From Bryum argenteum (Eukaryota; Streptophyta; Bryopsida; Bryales; Bryaceae), in contig CM073331.1 in the NCBI GenBank assembly GCA_037043015.1, positions 1 to 64,000 on the forward strand: DNA of 64,000 nucleotides, in the 5' to 3' direction. Below are positions 55,401 to 64,000 of the stretch, piece after piece. The position numbers and the translations under genes were made by a program. The notes under the pieces were generated by a model. The model saw nothing but the letters and a program-made list of their open reading frames with translations, did not search any database and had not been told where the DNA came from. Positions within the stretch are counted from its first letter, which is position 1. Every line of letters begins with the position of its first letter.

Positions 55401-58033
55401 TATTGAATTCTACTTCTTCCGGAAGTGTAAGTTTTGTAGAAATTGGTTGTCTTATACCAAAAGTTGGCCTCTAATAGTATACGAATATGATATGCCCTAG
55501 ATCATGACTTGCTGCATGTAAAATGGCAGGTTTTGCGTCAAAAGGCCGTGAGCATAAAACAGGATTACTCAGATGTAACCAGTGCAGTAAGTTACAAGTT
55601 TCTCTCTATGTGTCTACCTACTTTACGAAGTGCGATGCATTGAACATTCGAATCAAATCTTTCATTGGAGAATTTATTGGAGCAAACTAGAATTTCTGAA
55701 GCAAAACTTGTCCGGTTGTGTGACCAGGACAATCAGTCCATCTCAGATGTGAAAGACTTTGTGAAGAAGTTGAATGTTCTCCCTGAAATGACAGTAAGCT
55801 ACCATGCATAGCATCACATTTTCTTTCAATTAAGCAGATGCTATGTGTAGATGACATTCATGCTACATAGTGAAACCATGAAGTTCGGGACGTCATCATG
55901 GAAGTCCAGTTGTCGTTTTGAGGAGCACTATTGCCACGACTGGATTCATTCGTTATCGTCATGGATTCATTTGATGCTTGGAGTTGATGTTTGTGTGCTG
56001 ACTGGAACAGAGACATGTAAATATTGCACAATATTTATCGAAGTTCACCACAAAGCCAACTTTCTTGAGTAGGCTAACTATGGAGCAGACACTGGTAGAA
56101 GGTGAAAACTATGATGGGTATGTAGCTGGATCTTCAATTTCACTGTTGCAATATCATTTGAAGCTTATTGAAGGCTTGTTGGACTATGTTTCTGTGCTGA
56201 TGATCTCTATTTCGCAGGTCATTTACATATGTGGAAGAGTTGATTCAGAAGCAAGAGCCAATTGAGAGTGTCTTGCGTCTGCTCATCTTACTATCCGTCA
56301 CTAACAATGGCCTTCCTAAAAAACATTTTGACTACCTCAGGTAAGTGAAATGAACGTCTTTTCAGTCATTAACAAACTTTCCGTTGTTCTTAGTAGCCAG
56401 CTTCGAGTTACTGATTTTACAGTCCTTGTGAGGTAATTTGAGCACATAATTTGCGCTGGAAATGCAACTAGGGACAATTTGTACCATGCAGTCTGACAAA
56501 GTCGTCTGACAACGTGTGCTTTCGGTGCAGGAGAGAACTTTTACATAGTTATGGGTTTGAGCATATGTTCACGTTAAGCAATTTAGAGAAAGCTGGTCTG
56601 TTGACCAGACAAGTACGTCCCTGAAGCCCTCGTTCATTTATGTGTGCTAATAACATCACTTCGGAGGTTGTACTGAAAATCGTAGCCACTCTACCGCATG
56701 ATGCTGAACTTGAGCGTGTTAATGATGCAGGAAACTAAAAGTAACTGGCAAGCTGTCAAAAAGGGCCTCAATCTGGTACCAGAAGAAAATAATGATATGA
56801 GGTACTTCAACTTCTTGTTGGAACAAGAAAATACCCACGAATTTTAGAGTCGCTTTCTCTTCAGATTATGCTACATGGTCGGATGCAAGAACGTGAGAAG
56901 AAAACATTCTTTTAAGTTGTTTGATACGTTTCATTTTTGTCAAGCCACGACACCGCCTCATCAGTGTTCTAACTTTGTCTATGATTGTTGAGCAGCCCCA
57001 CCGACATATCTTACGTCTATTCAGGATATGCTCCTCTAAGCATCCGTCTTGTGCAAAATGCCCTCAAGGGTGAATGGTTCGTTCAAGATATACTTGATTG
57101 TTGTTATGCTAATATTTAATGTAATCCCTATTCAGTCCCTATCACTGACCCGACTATTTTGCTGCTGCAGGCGTCAGTCTGAACTTTTACGCTTGCTCCC
57201 AGGAACAACCTTCGAGAGGTTTGAGAAAAACCAGGTTAAAGCTTCTTCCTGCCATTAGGAAGCCATTGGTGAAGATTCTCCTCTGCAACAATTTGCAGTT
57301 TCATATTGATTATTTCCTAACCTGTCGTAGGAGTCTTGATCTCAACTATTTCATGTCGATTCAGGAAGTGAACCTTATAAGGCGAGAGACGATACCGCCA
57401 ACGGATAGGTACCACTGTGGTTCATTACTCAATCCTTCTGAACATCTTATTCATTTGTAACGCATTGTTCAACTCGTACTGATCTCATCGGTGTGATATT
57501 GAGCAGTGCACCAGGCGCCGACACTCGCCGGCTTGTCATCCTGGTCATGTTTATCGGAGGTGTCACTTTCGCGGAGATCTCAGCGCTTCGGTTCCTCGAA
57601 TCTCAGGTTGTCCCCCATCTGTTGTGGAAAATGGCATAATTCCAATATCCAAGGCATTTACTTGCCATTTTCACAACAAGAAAGCACAGGCTGGATGCTC
57701 ACACTATGTTTCAAAGCATTACGCTGTTCGCTTACTTCGACTCTACTGATCACCACAACTCGATAGGTTTTTGTCGAAGTGAACTATAGTTTAAATAGAT
57801 TTTTAGTGTATATCATAATTGAGTTGAAAAGAAGTTGGAAATTGCTAGATACAAGTGCCTTGACATTGGGCTAAGGAACTTGCTCACAGTTGATAAGTAT
57901 CATTTTAGCACTAAGCTTGGCACTTGGGTCGATGCAGGAAGGAATGAAGTACGATTTTATCATATCGACGACGAAGCTCGTCAATGGAACTACGTTGGTG
58001 AAGAGCCTTATTGATGACCCGTCGGCAACATAG
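52445..58033 (+). CDS. VPS33: Vacuolar protein sorting protein VPS33 (SM protein of HOPS/CORVET)
   Basis: Twenty-two exons can be followed: 52,445-52,497, 52,624-52,663, 52,814-52,894, 53,051-53,248, 53,531-53,641, 53,719-53,784, 53,881-53,991, 54,224-54,268, 54,425-54,481, 54,695-54,801, 54,915-54,966, 55,530-55,586, 55,728-55,793, 56,011-56,117, 56,218-56,340, 56,531-56,612, 56,731-56,801, 56,996-57,076, 57,171-57,234, 57,365-57,408, 57,507-57,606, 57,938-58,033. All borders are GT-AG; the total of 1,812 bases gives 603 residues, close to the usual 590-600. Sec1-family hallmarks: [90 protein letters not shown]33 binds SNAREs and, with VPS11/16/18, tethers membranes at late endosome and vacuole. 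No defect seen. Confidence 0.93.
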
Positions 58034-59041
58034 TGCTGGTGCCTGCAGTTCTGATGTTCACAAGTGAAGGTATCCGGTTTCATTTTTGATGACAACTTGG
58101 GTACTATCCGAATTGAGCAGCCTTTGCATTGAGAAAAGCTCACTTTACAGTAAGAATCTTTGAGTAGATTGCTACTTAAAAACGAGTCAGCCTGCTTCTT
58201 TTGCAGTTCGTTGTTGAGGACTAGCCTCATGATAGAATAGTAGGTCTTGCTATTCGCTTGAAGCTTCTGAAGGTGGTAGTTGTGAATTGGTACATGTACA
58301 GTCATTTAAATTCATTCAGTATCTGTTCACAGAAGCAACTGGTGGTGGCTATGCTTGAAGTCTTTTTAGAAGGACATGATTTTTACGAAGTCAAAGCACG
58401 TGTGAATGACTCGGTAAAAGTATGCCAAGTGGCAGTCACTCTCTTTATTATCATATGGAAAGTTAGATGCCCACATGAGGTGTATTGAGCAAGACAGGGG
58501 TCGGTGGCAACGACTGGCCTTGGGGCCTCAAAATTCAACTGCATGAGCACGTTGAAAAAATCTCTTTCATAGCTTTTGTATTCAGACACATGTCCATTGT
58601 TTGTCAAATATTTCAGTTCAAGCCACCTCTCCCATCATGTTCTTGATGTAGGTACTCTCTCTCAAAAGTTGATATCTCTGAATGTAATATAAATGGAGCC
58701 TATAAACATGGCAGCAAATTTTATTTACAAACTCACTTGAAAATTTTAAAGTCCACTACTCAACCACTACAACTCTTCAACAAACAGAACGAAACATGCA
58801 TTATTCGAATGACGACCAACATGGGTGACAATGCCCTCGGGCCACAACGAGAGAAACTGAGGCAAGGTCGCATGCAAAAGTGTGAGTCACAAGCGGAAAC
58901 TTGCAATCTATCACATCATCATCAAGAAGCGATCCTTACCAAACACATCAGTAGTTAAAAAGAAATGCTTGAGCATGTATTAAGAGTACCCTGCAGGGTC
59001 TCATTCACCAACACATTCATACGGAACCTTTTTTTACCACA
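58034..59041. other. Intergenic stretch after VPS33
   Basis: Contains the VPS33 3' untranslated region and AT-rich spacer. Open frames on either strand are short and without motifs. Confidence 0.55.
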
Positions 59042-59982
59042 ATGGCGAAAAATCAGCTTGCTTTCATTGTGCTCCTGGTGCTCGTAGCCACCACCACCTC
59101 TGTCTATGGTAAGCATCCCCTGCTTTTGAACCCGATTTTCTCTGTGGAGAATGTTGCGCTTCTTGCACTGATGTCTGCAGAGTGGCTCTCTTGCTCCTCA
59201 AAATGTTGCTCATCTTAAATCGATACTTCATTGCCAGAAGCGTGATGAGATAACATTGTGACTCTTACGACCTCAGCAATGTGGTACGTTCGCACTTTTC
59301 TACTCATGATTCACATCCTCACCAGACTATCATAATGGCACTTCTCTGTAGTTGATTGACTGCACAATGCATCATACTGACACTTTCTGTGATTGCTATA
59401 ATTAATTCTTTTTAGAAATGCTCAATAACCGCTTCTATTGGAGCGGTGGGTCAAAATTAACCGAAAAGCATTCATCTTGTATCATACTCGCACTCTCCTG
59501 TAGTTGATTGACAATTCTTGAAATCCGGTTACAACTTAAACTAGTCGATGGATCATACTGGCAATGTGCTCTCAAGTTCCGATTCTGTTTTAGCAAGGTG
59601 ACCACAAATAACTGCAGGAAGCTACAATTACAGTTACTGGCACTTTTCTACTGTTGATATTGTTTTCGGACAACGCTTGCAGGATGCGTACAACTTGCCC
59701 TTGGGGATCAATCCGACGTTCATAGTAGACGGGAGCACTCCCTCAGGGGCGTACTGTGGAAGTCCCTCCTGCACCATCAACGATCTCAACAGCTTCTGCC
59801 AAGCACCCGACTTTCTCACGGGACCGCCTGAAATCGGATGCAAGAACACCGATGGGCCTGGCACAGTAGCCACTGCTGGAACCATGGCGTTCAAGAATGC
59901 TTGTCCGACCTCGTACTCGTACTCGCAGGATGACTTGACTCAGCCCGGTGTGGTGTTTGAGTGCCCCAATAGCAGCAACTAA
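59042..59982 (+). pseudogene. Thaumatin-like (PR-5) gene, truncated
   Basis: A first exon from ATG 59,042 encodes a signal peptide (MAKNQLAFIVLLVLVATTTS) and reaches a donor after VYG at about 59,110. The last exon, 59,683-59,982, encodes the C-terminal third of a thaumatin-like protein: DAYNLPLGINPT, CTINDLNSFC, IGCKN, AFKNACPTSYSYSQDD and FECP, with six cysteines. The N-terminal two thirds, with the usual start of the fold and its first cysteines, are not found in the 570 bases between, and the phases of the two exons do not match (1 versus 0). So either an exon was deleted or an unusual exon was missed. Family members are secreted defence proteins that bind glucans. Confidence 0.55.
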
Positions 59983-60534
59983 AAATTTGTGTTTTGCCCA
60001 AGCCATGGCTTGGTGACTCATACTCATGGTACCCAATGAGAAGGTTGTGGGTTTGCATCCTCGTGAAGCAATTAGCTTGTTGATCCAAGTATTAGTAGCA
60101 ATAAAACAAATGCTCAGTACTCTTGCTGATATGAGCATGAGTATTATGTAACTATTGGTTCAATGGGTTTATCCTAGCCTTCTAATGCATGAACAAATTT
60201 GTCACTCAAATTTGTCAAACCCATCAATGAATGCAACAGCAAAATAACATTAGAGTAACAACATATAACCTCACGAGCTTTGAAGGCAAAAATGAGTTCC
60301 CTGGCTGACGATGAGAGGGGAAACCAATTAACTTCGTATCATTATCATCTCAATTTGTACAGGACTACATGCACCTCACAAAAAAGCAGGTGCACAAAAA
60401 GGAAAAACTTACAGCAGCTGCAATTCAGCCACAGCGTCCGCCCTCCTTTGTTTTCAACCAGCGATTCTTTTATGAGAAAAAAGATAAAGCCTTTCTTTGA
60501 GAAACAAATTGGTATTACAATTGCTGCAGTGTGT
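59983..60534. other. Intergenic stretch between the thaumatin-like gene and the amine oxidase gene
   Basis: AT-rich, no supported gene; must include both 3' untranslated regions, as the genes converge. Confidence 0.55.
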
Positions 60535-63500
60535 TTATAACTTGGACAGCAGCGTGGGTTGTTGAAGTTGTTGCTCAGCTGGTTTCGCAGGCGCTTCCTT
60601 TACTTGCTCATCCGTCGCTGCCTCGCTTGGCGGCACATCCACTCCCGGCGAACAGTTGAAGAACCCATGCGGCTGCCATGCAAACCATAATGTTAAGATT
60701 CTCCACAACCAATGAAAGACAATGAATTCTCAATTAGCCATCAACTGATCCATTGTGCATATGGCAAACCGATCCTTCAACATATTCAAAGATTCATTCA
60801 CAAGCGAAGGTTGTGATCCAAACATGATCAAAACAGGAGCATAACCTTACTAACACATAACTTGACTAACCCATAACTTCATCAAGGCAATGGATAATCT
60901 CTCGAGTGCAGTGATCGACTTACCAGAAGATTAAACCCAACGTGCTCCACAGGCATGACAGGCCAATCTTCGAGACGAGGCACATGAGTGACACCAAACA
61001 CGTACCTGCATCATTCAAAGAAACATCAGAAGAAAGCTCACTACTGCATTCATGGAAAAAAACACTCACTGATGTTTATGGAGCTAAGATCTCCATACCA
61101 GAGTACGATGTCAGTCTCCTCTAGCTTGCGATCCTGCTTCGCCCAAGTCGGAAGACCCTCACCGACACGAGGGTTCTGGTTGGGAAACTCCCCACCAGGG
61201 AAGCACTCGTCACGCTTGTACTCCGTCACCCACAAGTTGTGATTCAAAAACGCTGCCCGTCGCAAGAATTTCGCGTCGGGGCCTGCTAGTGGCAGACAAT
61301 TCCTGCCTGGCATCAGCTTGTAGCCTGTCAACTGGCCTGTTCGATTGAACGTCCTCGTATTTCGCACCTGCACAAACACACGCATGTCAGCAAAGGTTTC
61401 ATACTAGAAAGATCGTACGAGCATTGACTATAGAAAAGTGGGAGTTCGAGGGTTCACAATCCAGTGACGATGCGAGAGTGCGTTGCAGTCACGCTGCGCT
61501 TGAAGCTCCGAGCGCAGCAGCGTTTCCTCTGCGTAGAAGGCGTTGTTGTGTGGGTTTTCGGGTCCTGGTTCTTCCACCTTCATGTTTACCTCTACAACCT
61601 GCACACGAACTCACGCTCGGTCAAAAGTCGAAAGCTTGTCACTACTCTAAAACAAATGAATTGATGATTTTCCGAACGTTATTGCTTGCATTACATGTTC
61701 CACTGCATGCTTAGTACATTGCAAACGATAAATGCATTGGATCGGAGACGGGTACCTGATTCAAACCTTCACCAGGATTACAATCCACAGCCATGTCCAG
61801 CCTCGCAACAAAAAAGTGCTGGTGAACAGGGGCATACAAGCCCGGAGCAATGACAGTGCCTTGTCTCCGATTCTCGTTGACCTTCAACGCCCCTAAACTC
61901 AAGATACCCGTGAGTTTCACCTCCGCCTCAATATGCCCATCCTGGTGTTATAATAACCTCAATCGTGAGAATGTGATGCCATTGAAGCAAGGAACGAAAA
62001 GAAACGAAGGTTGTTGGTTAGTTACCTGATAAAAGTGCCAGAAGAAGCCGTATTCGTAGTTGGCCACAGTGCAGAAGAAAGAGACGGTGAGCCTGCGCGA
62101 GCGCCGCACTTCCGTCATGCCCGTTCGCCAGTCTTGATGCTTCCACAGAATGCCGTGATCCTCCTCGTGCATGCACACGCAATTCTCTATCGTCTCCACG
62201 CCTCCAAGAAAATTCGTGAAGTGTGCGTCGAAGTACTTGATATGGCCCAAACAGTCACACCCCTGTAAAGCCCACGGATCAGTTTACAAATTGTGACCTC
62301 GCTGGTGAGTGAGTGATCACAATTCTAATACGAATCTACTGATGCACTTGGTTGATTCTCTATTCAAGCTCAACTTTCTGCCCTCTGATCTTCAAATGAA
62401 GCTCAACTTATCTTAGAAGAAACAAACTATTGAAATTGAGAACGAGAACGCAAAGAGATCACACAAGTGAGCTCACAAATTCTAAACTTGTTGAGTCAGC
62501 TTATTAAGTCCAAACTCGTTCAGATCACAAAAGTTAGCTCAGAAGATGCGAAATCTTTAGCGTAGAGGATATTAAACTTAATCACGTTCTCAACACTTAT
62601 CTACTCATGCTCTTAACGCCATCCAATCAGCAATTTGAACTACTCCTCTTCAGATGAAAAAGAAGTACTCTTCTATCAAATGTTCAAACCCGTGCACTGA
62701 ATCTGGGATGAAATGCTCACCCGTTTGAGGGAGTGGGCGTTACGACCCAGGCCGTCTTCACCAGCATCAAACGCATTCTTTCGATAGTGAGGGTCATGGG
62801 GGTCACCATAAGGGACCACCATCTCCACAAAACTCAGCCGATGCGCCACGGAGCGTCTGCCTCGGCTGCCATCGTCATAGGCGACTGTGTGAATCACTAA
62901 GCCTTCGCGTGGGGTGAAGCCCACACGGAAGTTCCACTGCCACAATCATCGCAAAACCAGCGTCAGTCACCACCACCCCAACTCTTTTGCTCTAAAAGAA
63001 AATTATGAACATTACAATCATCCTTTTGTTGTAAAAAAAAACGCAGGATTGTGGACCTTTTGCCACTCCACTGCGTGTCCGTTCACTCGAAAGCTGGGTC
63101 CCTCAGGCTGTGTGATGAGCAGTGGCTTGATGTCTGTTCGGTCTACTCCGCCGCGTGACGCTGCCGCTGTGTAGTTGCGTAACGGATCGGGTGGCGGCAG
63201 CGGCACGAAGTTGCGGTCTTCAAATTCGATCACCTGCAAACGTTCATGCAAGCACTCACTCAAGCCTGTGCCTCCACTTCCAAGAAAGAGGAATTAATTA
63301 TTTCGTTTTGCACGTGATTGAATGACCACTAGAATGACGAGTAGGCTCTTTCTTATCTAACACCTGATAGTTGTTGGTTCCTGAACACAACTTGACAAAA
63401 GCTCATGAAGTGCAAGTCAAGCTTTGAACCTTCTAATACACGATGACCACCAAGCCATAGAGAAGATACTATAGCTTACTTAAAAAGGATAAGCTGTTCT

Positions 63501-64000
63501 CTACGCAATATGAACAGCAAGGTACTACAGAAAAATGGGTCTTTTTCTCTGCGCTAAAACTACCAACCAAAAACATGGAGAAAAAAATAAGGATCATTTC
63601 TCACATCACAAACGATCTTTGCAGACATTGAACATGCCATGACACAACAACTTTGTGAAAGTTGTGCAACGTAAGACACCTCATGACCTTGTCGCCTAAT
63701 TCTATGCACTGTGACCACCAGAAGAAGAAGCTGATTCAATCGTACCATACGATAGATCATTGTGTTTATTATTCAAATCAATCTAAGAGAATCTAAGAGA
63801 CAACAAATGACCAGAGAATATCGAGAAGAGTCTTTTGTGTGTGACGAGGCAATAACAAATGCCTTGTAGAGGAAAAGCGAACCTGCATCTGTCGCATGTC
63901 CACTAGAACGTGGATTCCTTCAACCGGCCGCGCGTACCCATTCTCCAAAGGACAATCGCTCTCGGTTCGACAGAACACCAGTGGCCTGCCCAACCGACGA
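60535..64000 (-). CDS. Copper amine oxidase, peroxisomal type (5' end outside window)
   Basis: Nine exons, each GT-AG, frames consistent: 63,883-64,000 (runs off the window), 63,057-63,233, 62,721-62,936, 62,026-62,262, 61,756-61,941, 61,458-61,598, 61,099-61,367, 60,924-61,005, 60,535-60,672. About 520 residues are seen of the usual 650-750. The enzyme oxidises primary amines such as putrescine to aldehyde, ammonia and peroxide. Visible: catalytic base Asp in NAFDAGEDG; the topaquinone Tyr in VANYEYG (codon 62,057-62,059); copper ligands HQHFF and His in [15 protein letters not shown]; the family block [20 protein letters not shown]. The C-terminus is SKL, a type 1 peroxisomal signal, so it is likely peroxisomal and not apoplastic. 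The N-terminal D2/D3 region lies beyond the edge. No defect seen. Confidence 0.93.

Noticed and set aside
57871-58305. 144-codon minus-strand frame
   Set aside because: Opposite the last exon and 3' end of VPS33, whose plus-strand reading is strongly supported.

Overview
The window is nuclear DNA of a land plant, most probably a non-seed plant such as a bryophyte; the species cannot be fixed from sequence alone. The plant assignment rests on three genes at the right end with many short GT-AG introns (a plastid-targeted protein, VPS33, a peroxisomal copper amine oxidase), on captured pieces of a KEULE/SEC1 gene and a malectin-like receptor kinase, on plant telomere-type motifs (AAACCCT) and on plant transposon families. 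No rRNA, tRNA, CRISPR or prokaryotic operon was seen.

Layout. 1-26,500 is a nested repeat domain. It holds three damaged copies (A, B, C) of a Mutator-like (MULE) transposase gene with an N-terminal Cys/His finger, a DDE core and a C-terminal SWIM finger; a fourth piece (D) lies at 48.3-49.0 kb. Two copies have a small basic protein gene transcribed divergently from their 5' end. Interleaved are four small genes for stand-alone ADD-like double zinc fingers (two look intact) and five patches rich in GCCGGC. At 4.6-7.3 kb (minus) and 30.4-48.2 kb (plus, split) lie two copies of a gene whose product has a C-terminal N4/N6 DNA methyltransferase-like fold with an altered catalytic motif; copy 2 also shows a ParB-like N-terminal domain. 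Copy 1 is cut by an LTR retrotransposon (LTR 7,337-8,888). Copy 2 is cut by a 13.2-kb Ty3/gypsy element (31,271-44,480) with 808-bp LTRs, gag, pol and an extra 3' gene; its 3' LTR is cut in turn by a 3,665-bp non-autonomous CACTA element. A piggyBac-like MITE sits in an intron of copy 2.

27.5-29.6 kb holds a chimera of broken host gene fragments: a malectin-like ectodomain piece fused to the 5' half of a SEC1/KEULE gene that keeps its introns.

49.3-64.0 kb is ordinary gene space: a five-exon plastid protein of unknown function (minus), a complete 22-exon VPS33 gene (plus) sharing a 457-bp intergenic region with it, a truncated thaumatin-like gene, and the 3' nine exons of a copper amine oxidase gene ending in the peroxisomal signal SKL (its 5' end lies beyond the window).

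How the parts relate. The three right-hand genes are unrelated housekeeping genes. The left part is a repeat community in which transposase, basic accessory protein, ADD-like fingers and ParB/methyltransferase-like proteins recur side by side. Transposase and accessory protein very probably belong to one element; membership of the ADD-like and methyltransferase-like genes is an inference from recurrence and from a duplicated segment (about 18.35-19.89 kb and 22.28-23.97 kb). Most stop codons in the dead copies can be explained by single C-to-T changes, as expected of methylated, silenced repeats.
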